Origin: Bacillota bacterium
GTDB taxonomy: Bacteria > Vulcanimicrobiota > JAJTBE01
Length of the DNA: 49,434 nt
Assembly (NCBI GenBank): GCA_021287065.1
Contig: JAJTBE010000092.1
Span: 1-49,434, forward strand
Reading direction: 5' to 3'
In this document: piece by piece, positions 25,716 to 33,625 of the stretch
Position numbering within the stretch: position 1 is the first letter of the stretch
Layout of the letters: every line of letters starts with the position of its first letter
The notes under the pieces: model-generated
Told to the model about the DNA's origin: nothing
Databases searched by the model: none
Seen by the model: only the letters and a program-made list of their open reading frames with translations
Program-made: the position numbers and the translations under genes

Positions 25716-26891
25716 ATGCCAATGCAAATTATGAAATCAAGGCAGTGGCGGATATCAGTATTTCTGATAATTCTGGCAGCAGTTGTACTTCTGCCCTGTG
25801 CCGCTATGGCTCAGACCGCAGCAAACAACAGCACCGCTCAAAAAAAGCTCAGCGGTGATCAGCTCGATCAGCTCACTGCTCCTATCGCACTGTATCCCGA
25901 TGATGTGCTCGCACAGATTCTTCCGGCTTCAACAGTGCCCCTTGAGATAGTGGAAGCCTACCGCTATCTTCAGCAGAACAACAACAAAGTGGACAAAATG
26001 CCCGACACCGACTGGGATCCCAGCGTGAAGGCACTGCTCAAATTCCCGTCCGTTCTCAAACAGATGAACGACAACCTCGACTGGACCCAGGCTCTGGGAT
26101 ACGCAGTTGCCTACCAGCAGAGCGATGTCATGGCTTCAATTCAGAGAGTCCGTAAAAAAACCTACGACGCCGGAAATCTGAAGTCTAACGACAAACAGCA
26201 GGTTGTGGTGGAAAACAACTATATCGAGGTTCAGCCCTCTGATCCTCAGGTTATCTATGTGCCTGAGTACGACACTGCAAATATGTATCAGCCCAATTAC
26301 GGCGCAGCACTGTTCTCATTTGCCGCAGGAATCGCCGTCGGCGAATGGATCGATTACAGAAATTTTGACTGGTATCATAACACAGTAATCATTCATCCCG
26401 ATTATTTCCATTATTACAATTATCACCCCTGGCAGAACAACTGGCGCTGGAATGACAACTACATCCACCGCGGATATCCGGCTCCCCCGCCGTGGCAGCC
26501 CTCACCGGTTGCTAAAAACAACCTCGGCAATTATATGAACAATTCCCACAATGTGAGAGTTGGCAACACAACCGTTAACATCAACAACAGCGGCAACAAG
26601 GGCAATATTATCAACAACCAGCCCGTCGGCAACAGAACAGTCAATAACAGACCCATTGACAATAATCAAATCAATAAGACCAATGTCGGCAATAGAATTG
26701 ATAATAACAAGCCTGCTATGAACTTCCCTTCAAATGTTGACAAAGTAAAAACTCCGACAATGCCCACCAGAGATGACAATATCTTTGGCGGAATCAAAGA
26801 AGGACGCAGCGCCGATATGGAAAGCCGCAGAGGCAGCTTCAGCCGCGGAGGATTTGGCGGAGGCGGCGGCGGCGGATTCCACAGAAGATAA
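25716..26891 (+). CDS. Secreted DUF3300 protein with Asn-rich and Gly-rich tail
   Basis: 391 residues. Signal peptide (hydrophobic about 14-31, cleavage at AMAQ), then the DUF3300 domain, whose signature LTAPIALYPDDVLAQILPAST is near 50. The middle is rich in Trp, Tyr and His (PDYFHYYNYHPWQNNW). Residues about 270-330 are Asn-rich with repeated VGN/INN/NR units, and the end is GGFGGGGGGGFHRR. It probably sits in the periplasm or on the surface. DUF3300 and DUF2950 genes are commonly adjacent, as here. The biochemical role of the pair is unknown. Confidence 0.85.
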   Translation: MPMQIMKSRQWRISVFLIILAAVVLLPCAAMAQTAANNSTAQKKLSGDQLDQLTAPIALYPDDVLAQILPASTVPLEIVEAYRYLQQNNNKVDKMPDTDWDPSVKALLKFPSVLKQMNDNLDWTQALGYAVAYQQSDVMASIQRVRKKTYDAGNLKSNDKQQVVVENNYIEVQPSDPQVIYVPEYDTANMYQPNYGAALFSFAAGIAVGEWIDYRNFDWYHNTVIIHPDYFHYYNYHPWQNNWRWNDNYIHRGYPAPPPWQPSPVAKNNLGNYMNNSHNVRVGNTTVNINNSGNKGNIINNQPVGNRTVNNRPIDNNQINKTNVGNRIDNNKPAMNFPSNVDKVKTPTMPTRDDNIFGGIKEGRSADMESRRGSFSRGGFGGGGGGGFHRR

Positions 26892-26926
26892 GCTGCAATA
26901 AAATATTGGACTACAGGAGGTCAATT

Positions 26927-27889
26927 ATGAAGAAGTATTCAGGTGCAGCAAAACTGTTTACAGCATTGTTCGCCTTTATTATTGCCGTTGTTATGGTAGC
27001 AGGTTCAACTCTTCCTGCAGCTGCAGCGGAAAAAGCTCCGGAGCTGAAAGTTTTCTCAAGCCCGGAAGATGCTGCAAAATCACTGGAAAATGCCTGCAAA
27101 AACAATGATGAAAAGGCTCTTCTCGAAATGTTCGGCCAGATTTACGAAAAAGTCGTAAACTCAACCGACAAAAACACTGATAAAGCAAACAGAAAGAAAC
27201 TTGCGGATCTTCTTGCTGAAAAAGTCTCTTTCAGAAAACAGATCGACAACGACAATATCGTTACCATAATTGTCGGCGAAATGGAATACCCTTTCCCGAT
27301 TCCCCTTATTAAGGAAAACTCAGGCTGGAAATTTGATATTCCCCTGGGCCTTCAGGAAATTGTGAACCGCAGAATAGGCCGCAACGAACTTGCCGCCATC
27401 GGAGTCTGCAATGAATTCGTAAAAGCCCAGAAAGAATACGCAGCAAAAGACCACGATGGCGATAAGGTTCTGGAATACGCCTGCAAATTTGTCAGCACCC
27501 ACGGCAAAAAAGACGGCCTTTACTGGGCAACCGGCAAAGACGGCGAAACCAGCCCCTTCGGTCCTATGGCTGAAAAAGTAAAAGCAGCCGGCGTTAAAAA
27601 ACAGGATGGCAAGAACCCCACATTCTTCGGCTATCATTTCAAAATCCTCACCGGTCAGGGTTCCAATGCACCCGGTGGAAAACACGATTATATCGTAAAC
27701 GGCAATATGATTGCAGGCTATGCCATGGTTGCTTATCCTGCAGTATATGGCAAAACCGGAGTTATGACATTTATGGTCAATCAGCTCGGTGTGGTTTATG
27801 AAAAGGATCTCGGTAAAAACACCGTGGAAACAGCTGGAAAAATGGATTCATTCAATCCTGACAAAACCTGGCTGGAAACAAAGGAATAA
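26927..27889 (+). CDS. Secreted DUF2950 protein
   Basis: 320 residues. The ATG at 26927 with GGAGG 6 bases ahead is chosen over a TTG seven codons earlier. It has a signal peptide (hydrophobic about 9-29, cleavage at AAAEKA). The mature part is a DUF2950 domain: early FSSPEDAAKSLENACKNND, then NRRIGRNELAAIG, GYHFKILTGQG and a C-terminal YEKDLGKNTVE. It follows the DUF3300 gene by 35 bases and is closed by a strong terminator. Function unknown. Confidence 0.85.
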   Translation: MKKYSGAAKLFTALFAFIIAVVMVAGSTLPAAAAEKAPELKVFSSPEDAAKSLENACKNNDEKALLEMFGQIYEKVVNSTDKNTDKANRKKLADLLAEKVSFRKQIDNDNIVTIIVGEMEYPFPIPLIKENSGWKFDIPLGLQEIVNRRIGRNELAAIGVCNEFVKAQKEYAAKDHDGDKVLEYACKFVSTHGKKDGLYWATGKDGETSPFGPMAEKVKAAGVKKQDGKNPTFFGYHFKILTGQGSNAPGGKHDYIVNGNMIAGYAMVAYPAVYGKTGVMTFMVNQLGVVYEKDLGKNTVETAGKMDSFNPDKTWLETKE

Positions 27890-27905
27890 CCAATTCTCAA
27901 ATAAG

Positions 27906-27943
27906 AAAAGCCCCCCGGAAAAACACTCCGGAGGGGCTTTTTT
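27906..27943 (+). terminator. Strong rho-independent terminator
   Basis: AAAAGCCCC-C-CCGGA / TCCGG-A-GGGGCTTTTTT, a GC-rich stem with A and T tracts. It is convergently placed and can serve both the DUF2950 gene (+) and the XRE gene (-). Confidence 0.9.
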
Positions 27944-27978
27944 ATTACCCGGATTTTCACTGACAGAAAATTTCCATA

Positions 27979-28194
27979 TTAGTCAGCTCCTTCAGGATAA
28001 AAAATATCTTCGACCTGAACTTTAAGGAATCCGGCGATTTTTATTGCAAGCCCCACTGATGGCATATATTTTCCCTTTTCTATGGAAATAATAGTCTGCC
28101 GGCTCACGCCAACCGCTTTCGCCAATTCTTCCTGACTGATTCCTCCATTTTCAAACCTGAACTTTTTCAGGTGGTTTCCAACTTTAATTTCCAT
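27979..28194 (-). CDS. Small XRE-family (Cro/CI-like) transcriptional regulator
   Basis: 71 residues, almost entirely one helix-turn-helix domain: ISQEELAKAVGVSRQTIISIEKGKYMPSVGLAIKIA (about 19-54). It resembles the short YgzD/YozG-type regulators, usually paired with small membrane proteins and with no ligand domain. Three palindromic TAAAG..CTTTA sites overlap its own promoter at 28211-28273, so it very likely represses itself and possibly the divergent kinase gene. GGATGG lies about 8 bases before the ATG. Confidence 0.88.
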   Translation of the reverse strand: MEIKVGNHLKKFRFENGGISQEELAKAVGVSRQTIISIEKGKYMPSVGLAIKIAGFLKVQVEDIFYPEGAD

Positions 28195-28210
28195 AATGAT
28201 GCACCATCCA

Positions 28211-28273
28211 TGTAAAGTTTACTTTACATTTTTATAGTAAAGCATACTTTACTAAATGTCAAGCATGCTTTAC
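28211..28273 (-). promoter_or_regulatory. XRE promoter with three operators
   Basis: On the minus strand TTGACA (28257-28262), a 17-base spacer and TACTAT (28234-28239). Three palindromes lie over it: TGTAAAGT-TT-ACTTTACA (28211-28228) just downstream of the -10, AGTAAAG-CATA-CTTTACT (28236-28253) in the spacer, and GTCAAGC-AT-GCTTTAC (28258-28273, one mismatch) on the -35. Centres are 25 and 21 bases apart. Consensus TAAAGyatrCTTTA. Confidence 0.75.
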
Positions 28274-28369
28274 ATGTATTTTTTTAAAAGGATTTAATGC
28301 CAATCCGATTAATTATTCTGCGTGATTTTGGCAGGGTATGGAGCCATTAAAAACAGAAAGCGGCAGAAT

Positions 28370-29317
28370 ATGAAACTGAATATTCCCATTCCTTCAGAGA
28401 AACCTTTTGACGCAGTGGGGCTTGGCCTCAATGCAGTTGACAACCTTATTATCGTTCCCGGTTTTCCGGAGCGTAACACCAAAAGCCCGCTGAATAAGGT
28501 GGTTGTAACAGGGGGCGGTCAGATAGCCAATGCGTTTTCGTTTCTGGCAAGAATCGGTATGAAAGTCAAATATCTCGGTAAATTCGGCGACGACGAAAAC
28601 GGCCGTTTTTCTATGGATTCCCTGAAAAGCGAAGGCGTGGATCTTTTGGACGCTGTTGTTGAAGATGACTGCACCAATCAGTATGCGTATATAATTGTTG
28701 ACGAATCCACCGGCGAGCGGACTATTATGTGGCACCGCCACCCCAAACTTCATTTTATGCCGGCAGATTTTTCAAAAGAAGCGGTAACTTCGGGAAAAAT
28801 ACTCCATCTTGACGGCCATGAAGTTCCATTCTCAATTCAGGCTGCAAAATGGGCACAGGAAGAAGGTATTCCCGTTCTTGTTGATGCAGAGCGGCTGAAG
28901 GAAGGCACTCTCGATCTTCTGCCCCTTGCCGATGTTCTGATTGCTGATGAGCACTTCTGCAGACTTTTATGTCCCGGCATGGATTATGATCAGATTCTCC
29001 ATGTTATGCAGGAAAGATTCTCTCCCCGATTCTGTGCCATAACCCTCGGTGAAAAAGGTTCTCTCGGCCTTTTCAGCGATGAGCTTATCCACATGCCTGC
29101 CTATCAGGTCCCCGTTCTCGACACAACAGGTTGCGGAGATGTTTATCACGCTGCTTTTGTTTATGGAATGGTCAAAGAATGGGAGATTCCCGACATTATG
29201 AAATTCGCTTCTGCTGCTGCAGCCCTTAAATGCAGAAATTACGGAGGAAGAATCGGCGCTCCTCATCTTGATGAAATTGAAAAACTGATGAAAACCGGGA
29301 CATTTTATCCCGCCTGA
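28370..29317 (+). CDS. PfkB-family carbohydrate kinase
   Basis: 315 residues. GGGQIANA (48-55) is PfkB signature 1. DTTGCGD (251-257) is signature 2, with catalytic Asp257 and the anion hole; Cys replaces the more usual Ala in GAGD. The substrate may be ribose, a sugar phosphate, or a nucleoside, as in ribokinase or sulfofructose kinase relatives. The ATG at 28370 is preferred to an upstream GTG (28322), whose extra 16 residues have no homology feel. An 11-codon frame (28338-28373) overlaps this start as ATGA. The gene is divergent from the XRE regulator and five bases from the next gene. Confidence 0.82.
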   Translation: MKLNIPIPSEKPFDAVGLGLNAVDNLIIVPGFPERNTKSPLNKVVVTGGGQIANAFSFLARIGMKVKYLGKFGDDENGRFSMDSLKSEGVDLLDAVVEDDCTNQYAYIIVDESTGERTIMWHRHPKLHFMPADFSKEAVTSGKILHLDGHEVPFSIQAAKWAQEEGIPVLVDAERLKEGTLDLLPLADVLIADEHFCRLLCPGMDYDQILHVMQERFSPRFCAITLGEKGSLGLFSDELIHMPAYQVPVLDTTGCGDVYHAAFVYGMVKEWEIPDIMKFASAAAALKCRNYGGRIGAPHLDEIEKLMKTGTFYPA

Positions 29318-29322
29318 TATTT

Positions 29323-30321
29323 ATGACAGATATAAATAATGGATTCGATAATAAATCGAACGAACGCACTGCGAAGCAAACCAGAAAGAAAAAGCTGCCC
29401 GATTTTTCCCATCTGTTCAAAGATAATGAAACCCGCATCCATCTCAGAAAATATTACGGAAAAGTCTGCGGGCGGTGCGGCGGTATGTGCTGTTCCTATA
29501 ATATTTCTCCTGTGGATTTTCGTTTTTCCCTTTTACACAATATGGAAAACGACAACATTATTATTGTTAGAAAAGCAATGATCCTCTGCAGGGATTTCAA
29601 AGAACGATTCATCAGAAATGTAAAAAGATCACTTGCCGCCCATGCATCAAAAGGATTTGGAACAGGCCTTGCCAATCTTGTAGAAAAACACGGTTACAGT
29701 CTGAAATCCATTATCAAAGCCTATATGATTATAAACAGTGAAATAGAGGCTCATAACAACAAGGTTCTTGCCGCAGATAAATACGATTCGGGATTTCAGG
29801 CAATAAGAGACTGCTTTTTTATGATTCCCGGTTACGGATGTATTTTTGAGGAATACAGGCCCTTCACCTGTGTAACCGCCTTCAGAAAATGCTTCCGTGA
29901 ACTTAATCTTTTTGATTTTGTGGATGCAAAAATAAATGAAGCTGAAGCTGGAGATCTTTTTGATTTTATAAAACACGATCTGATGCTTAGTATAACCGTA
30001 AAACCCACCATAATCATAAATGCAGGCAGCGAACTGAAAGAGAAGCTTTTTGAACTGTATCCATCAAGAAAACCCGGTTATTTTGAGAAACTGACTTACT
30101 TCCAGCTTGCAAAGCTTGCCGATTTCATTACATATCCGTTTTACCCTCAGCCTGAATGTCTTCAGGGACTAATTAACGAAAATATTTACTATTTCATAGG
30201 AAGGGTAAAGGACGCTCCGCCTTTCACTTTTGTAGATACCCTTGAAAAAGGAGAACCAAACAGCAATTTCGAATTTGGCCTCGATTATGTGAGAGCTTTC
30301 AGAATTTCTGACAACCGGTAA
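29323..30321 (+). CDS. YkgJ-type cysteine-cluster protein
   Basis: 332 residues. CGRCGGMCC (49-57: C-x2-C-x3-CC) matches the first half of the YkgJ (zinc- or iron-chelating, PF03692) signature. The second half appears as GYGCIFEEYRPFTC far downstream, so the cluster domain has a long helical insertion of about 110 residues between its halves. Such proteins are thought to bind an Fe-S cluster or zinc. The start has no clear SD and lies 5 bases after the kinase stop, suggesting coupling. Typical members have about 100-250 residues, so this is a long variant. Role unknown. Confidence 0.72.
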   Translation: MTDINNGFDNKSNERTAKQTRKKKLPDFSHLFKDNETRIHLRKYYGKVCGRCGGMCCSYNISPVDFRFSLLHNMENDNIIIVRKAMILCRDFKERFIRNVKRSLAAHASKGFGTGLANLVEKHGYSLKSIIKAYMIINSEIEAHNNKVLAADKYDSGFQAIRDCFFMIPGYGCIFEEYRPFTCVTAFRKCFRELNLFDFVDAKINEAEAGDLFDFIKHDLMLSITVKPTIIINAGSELKEKLFELYPSRKPGYFEKLTYFQLAKLADFITYPFYPQPECLQGLINENIYYFIGRVKDAPPFTFVDTLEKGEPNSNFEFGLDYVRAFRISDNR

Positions 30322-30405
30322 AATACATCTGTTTGCAAATTCGAAGGAATTCAACGCAACAAAGCGAATTTTCTCTGCGGATTATAGTTAAGGGGAGTTT
30401 TGAAT

Positions 30406-30936
30406 ATGAAACCTTCAGTTATGAGAGGCAGAGTCTGGCTTATTACCAATCCGGAAACCGGAAAGCTCATCGACAATATCGATACTGATATGATTTACCA
30501 CAACAGGCATCTTGCAGTAACAGAAGTTGCAAAAATGGGGCAGTTTTCATTCGGCAATATGACCGGTTGGGAAGATTTTCCTAAAAATGCAAAAGAAGGC
30601 GATATAGTAATCTGCGGAGGCAATTTCGGAGCCGGTTCTTCAAGACAGCACGCAGTTGACTGCTTCAGAGCACTGGGAATTCAACTCATAATCGCAGAAT
30701 CATTCGGCGCAATTTACAAAAGAAATGCAATTAATTCCGGCATGCCGATTGTTACATGGCCCGGCGTGAAAGATGCGGAGATTTCCAGCGGAGATGAAAT
30801 AGAAGTGGAGCTCGAAAAAGCTGCCATCAGAAACCTGACCACAGGCAAAGAGCTGCCCGCAATAACTCCGTTTTCAACCGTCCAGATGGATATTTATCAG
30901 GCTGGTGACCTGTTTACATACGCAAGCACCATATAG
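30406..30936 (+). CDS. Aconitase-like swivel-domain protein (LeuD / small-subunit type)
   Basis: 176 residues similar to the small subunit of isopropylmalate isomerase or homoaconitase. DNIDTDMIYHNRHL (23-36) is the substrate-recognition loop, and GAGSSRQHA (75-83) the phosphate/carboxylate-binding GSSR motif. It acts only with an Fe-S large subunit (LeuC-like), which is not in this window. The pathway (leucine, lysine via homoaconitate, or other) cannot be fixed; MIYHNRHL differs from the usual LeuD IIPARFL. ATG at 30406 has GGGGAG 9 bases ahead; an in-frame TTG two codons earlier is less likely. Confidence 0.82.
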   Translation: MKPSVMRGRVWLITNPETGKLIDNIDTDMIYHNRHLAVTEVAKMGQFSFGNMTGWEDFPKNAKEGDIVICGGNFGAGSSRQHAVDCFRALGIQLIIAESFGAIYKRNAINSGMPIVTWPGVKDAEISSGDEIEVELEKAAIRNLTTGKELPAITPFSTVQMDIYQAGDLFTYASTI

Positions 30937-30958
30937 AGCGTTTATCTTATAATTTTAT

Positions 30959-31017
30959 AAAAAATCCGCCGACAGACAACAGGAAAAACTGTCCTGTGTT
31001 TTTCAGGGGGATTTTTT
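30959..31017 (+). terminator. Nested hairpin terminator after the LeuD-like gene
   Basis: Outer stem AAAAAATCC / GGATTTTTT encloses an inner hairpin ACAGGA / TCCTGT followed by GTTTTT. It lies about 25 bases past the stop and directly before the third repeat island. Confidence 0.6.
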
Positions 31018-31033
31018 GCTTTCGGTGTTTTTT

Positions 31034-31078
31034 GGGAAACCACGCTTTTTGGGAAAAGCTGGGTTTCCCTCCGAACCC
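31034..31078 (+). repeat. Family A hairpin fragment
   Basis: GGGAAACCACGCTTTTT then AAAAGCTGGGTTTCCC and CCGAACC: the core hairpin of family A without its outer ends. It abuts the full element starting at 31079. Confidence 0.7.
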
Positions 31079-31365
31079 AATGCCAATGAATTAAGGCATG
31101 GATTTATCTTGTCGATCACGAGAATTGGAGTAGTCTGCCAAGCTCCCGGAGAAAACTTTTTGAAAAAAGTTTCCTCCGGACCTCCTTCCCAAAACTTTTG
31201 AATCGGGGGACCGACCAGGAACCGGGGGGATTTGGACCGACCAGGGTTTGGGGACCGTCAGAGGAGACCACGCTTTTTTGGAAAAGCGAGGTCTCCTCCG
31301 AACCTCCTCCATTGAAAAACAAGAGTTATGGGGATTTGAGTAAGTTTTACTAATTCAGCGGCATT
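31079..31365 (+). repeat. Full-length family A element with terminal inverted repeats
   Basis: 287 bases from AATGCCAATGAATTAAGG to CTAATTCAGCGGCATT. The ends are inverted repeats (AATGCC-nn-TGAATTA). Inside, in order: an A/T stretch, the hairpin GGAGAAAACTTTTT / AAAAAAGTTTCCTCC, a spacer with GACCGACCAGG repeated, the second hairpin with CGCTTTTTT, and AAACAAGAG. The same order appears, reversed, at 49175-49434. No target duplication is obvious. Confidence 0.8.
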
Positions 31366-31382
31366 GCTGGGAACCTCTTTTA

Positions 31383-31440
31383 CAGTCGTTGGCCAAGCAT
31401 GTGGTTATTTGGTTTGCTGGTGGTTGGCGGGAGGTTGTTG
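31383..31440 (+). repeat. Family B fragment
   Basis: CAGTCGTTGGCCAAGCATGTGG and the following TTTGCTGGTGGTTGGCGGG match the linker of family B at 15928 and 16020. It lies 17 bases after a full family A element. Bases 31441-31566 hold nothing I recognise. Confidence 0.65.
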
Positions 31441-31566
31441 CGGGAGAACACATTGGCTCTCCCCTACAGGAATTCCTATATCGATTGAAGTTTGTGTCGA
31501 GATGCAGAAAACAGAATTAAAGAGAACAGAAAAATGATGCACTGAAAGTTTTTACCGGAAGGGTTT

Positions 31567-31738
31567 GGGAAACGAGCTTTTTTCAAAAAGCGGGTTTCCC
31601 AAAAAACTTAGCAATAAGGGACCCTCAGAGGAAACCACGCTTTTTTGGAAAAGCTGGGTTGCTCTCCGAACCTCCCTCCTTGAAAAACAGGAGTATTGGG
31701 CTGGAAATTGGAGTAAGTTTTACCAATTCAGCGGCATT
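31567..31738 (+). repeat. Partial family A element with two hairpins
   Basis: Hairpin GGGAAACGAGCTTTTTT / AAAAAGCGGGTTTCCC, a second hairpin of the GAGGAAACCACGC type, then CAGGAGTATTGGGCTGG and the outer end CCAATTCAGCGGCATT. It ends 18 bases before the stop of the convergent phosphoribosyltransferase gene. Confidence 0.75.
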
Positions 31739-31756
31739 AGCCAATTATCTGCTCTG

Positions 31757-32392
31757 TCAGGGGCGGATTTGTTTTTGCATTAATTCGGTTATTCTTTCCA
31801 TTGGTGTTTCTGCGAAATATTCATAGAACGATTCCACAGATTCGAAATCTTCAGGGGACTGAAGGCAGATTACTTCATCCGCCGCTTTTTTTATAATTTC
31901 AAGAGATTCCGGTTTAGCTACCGGAGTTGCCACTATTACCGATTCAGGATTTGCACTTCTCAGAGCTTTAATAGCTGCGGTCATTGTTGCGCCCGTCGCT
32001 ATTCCGTCGTCGGTTATTATAATGGTTTTACCGGAAAGATTCTTCGCCGGAAGAATTTTTCTGCAGATGTTTTCAATCCGGGCTATTTCCCCTTTTTTCT
32101 CCTCTATCTGATTTTTCAGATACTCATCGGTTATGTTATGTTTCTCCACTGCAACCTGATCGATAAACACTTCGTTTAAGCCTGCCACTGCGCCGATAAG
32201 GGCTCCGGTTCCCGGAGCGGTTATTTTTAATGGTTTTACCACATCGAGGGGAATATTCAGGGCATTGGATACTTCTGCCCCAATTTCAACTCCTCCCCAA
32301 ACTACGGCAAGTATAACAGGATTTTTAAATTTTTCATTTTTCATTGCTGCTGCCAGTTCCATTCCGGCATGAGAAAAGTTTTTGTACTGCAT
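31757..32392 (-). CDS. Phosphoribosyltransferase-like protein (type I PRT fold)
   Basis: 211 residues. IIITDDGIATGATM (124-137) is the PRPP-binding loop with its two acidic residues. VVWGGVEIGAEVSNAL (30-45) corresponds to the PPi loop strand. It resembles the stand-alone predicted PRTs (COG1926-like) rather than a named salvage enzyme. A helical insertion (about 85-115) is rich in Glu and Lys. TCAGGAGAAAT precedes the ATG. The terminator at 32424 separates it from the papain-like gene upstream. Substrate unknown. Confidence 0.82.
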   Translation of the reverse strand: MQYKNFSHAGMELAAAMKNEKFKNPVILAVVWGGVEIGAEVSNALNIPLDVVKPLKITAPGTGALIGAVAGLNEVFIDQVAVEKHNITDEYLKNQIEEKKGEIARIENICRKILPAKNLSGKTIIITDDGIATGATMTAAIKALRSANPESVIVATPVAKPESLEIIKKAADEVICLQSPEDFESVESFYEYFAETPMERITELMQKQIRP

Positions 32393-32423
32393 TTATTTCT
32401 CCTGAATTTTCATATATACAAAA

Positions 32424-32478
32424 AGAGGCTTTTCCATATGTCCTGTAATTTTAGCACAAAACACGGGAAAAAGCCTCT
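32424..32478 (-). terminator. Bidirectional hairpin terminator
   Basis: AGAGGCTTTTTCCC-like arm at 32465-32478 pairs with AGAGGCTTTTCC at 32424-32435 across a 29-base loop, with A and T tracts outside. It lies just past the stop of the papain-like gene and before the phosphoribosyltransferase start. Confidence 0.65.
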
Positions 32479-32506
32479 GTTTATAAGCTTTAATATCTTT
32501 GATGAA

Positions 32507-33610
32507 TCAGACAAATCTGGCAAGGTATGCATTGAATATTGAGTTATCCTTACCTGCTTCCGCTACCACATCAGCCTTTTTGGTGCGAAGGAAATCACTG
32601 GGAAGAATAACTTCTCTTGTGATAAGGGGGCGTTTGTGGAACTGGATTTCCGGAGCGCCTTTTTTAACCGCCTTAAAAACCATTTCGGAACAATACATCG
32701 AATCATCGCCCATTCTGAAGCGGAAATCGTATTTTGTGCCAATCATACCCCTGGCTGCATCCACAACATCCTGAGCTTCACTGTCGGAAGTGTAGTGGGG
32801 GCGGATCGCTATGGCGTGATGCTTCGACATAAGAACGGTTTTCATATCGCCTTCCGCTACTCCGTCTGTTACGGTTCTGGATTCGATGGTCTTTCCGTTT
32901 CCTGCATTGAGAAGGGCATGGTTGAAATCGGCCTTTCCGTCAACTGCGCCTACAATAATAGAGAAGAGTGTTCCCGATTCGTCATTGGTGAGCACTATGT
33001 CGCCGGGTTTGATTTTATCCATGAAAGCGAGGGCGTCTTTTTCTGAAATACGGGCATGGTTTGAGTAATGGCTGTCGTCAAGATGAGTAATCATCTTATC
33101 ATAACTGTAGTTCTTTGTTTCTTCAATATGGTCGCTTCTGAGCGGGATTCCAAGAGTTTTGGCAAAAAGGCCCAGAACTTTGCCTGCAAAATGACCCATT
33201 CTGGCACCGATTTTCTTGCCTATTTCGGTAGCAGCCTGAACTTTAACACCGGCATAAGCTCCGGCAGCTCCACCGATAACTTTGCCTGCTATTGCACCAA
33301 CGGGACCTCCGACAAAAGCGCCTGCGATTCCGCCAATGACTGCTCCTGCAGCACCGAACCCCACAGGCATTGCAATATGGCCCGCTATAGACAGGCTTGC
33401 TGCACCGGTTGCACTGCAAACTTTTTTATAGGTGGAAAGATCCGCTCCGCTAACCCATTGGTAATCAGAAGGGGTTTCTTTGAATTTATCAGCCTGAATG
33501 GGAAATTTGTCAGAAACTTCATTTGTTTCCGGTTTTTTGACGATTCCCGCAGACGGTGGTGTTAAAGCGGCAGTATTAAAGCTTTCACTGATTTTCACTA
33601 TTACAACCAT
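32507..33610 (-). CDS. Permuted papain-like (YiiX/NlpC-P60) protein with glycine-zipper region
   Basis: 367 residues. The C-terminal part (about 195-340) has the permuted NlpC/P60 (YiiX, DUF830) layout: PGDIVLTNDESG, catalytic His231 in FNHALL, and catalytic Cys307 in MYCSEMVF. Members cut peptides or act on lipids or amide bonds. Residues 83-121 are a hydrophobic glycine zipper (GAAGAVIGGIAGAFVGGPVG), which could insert into a membrane; no signal peptide is visible. The start at 33610 has AAGGG only one base away; GTG at 33598 is an alternative. It is 15 bases after the HNH gene, so likely cotranscribed. The combination is uncommon and its target is unknown. Confidence 0.75.
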   Translation of the reverse strand: MVVIVKISESFNTAALTPPSAGIVKKPETNEVSDKFPIQADKFKETPSDYQWVSGADLSTYKKVCSATGAASLSIAGHIAMPVGFGAAGAVIGGIAGAFVGGPVGAIAGKVIGGAAGAYAGVKVQAATEIGKKIGARMGHFAGKVLGLFAKTLGIPLRSDHIEETKNYSYDKMITHLDDSHYSNHARISEKDALAFMDKIKPGDIVLTNDESGTLFSIIVGAVDGKADFNHALLNAGNGKTIESRTVTDGVAEGDMKTVLMSKHHAIAIRPHYTSDSEAQDVVDAARGMIGTKYDFRFRMGDDSMYCSEMVFKAVKKGAPEIQFHKRPLITREVILPSDFLRTKKADVVAEAGKDNSIFNAYLARFV

Positions 33611-33625
33611 CCCTTATGTTGAATT

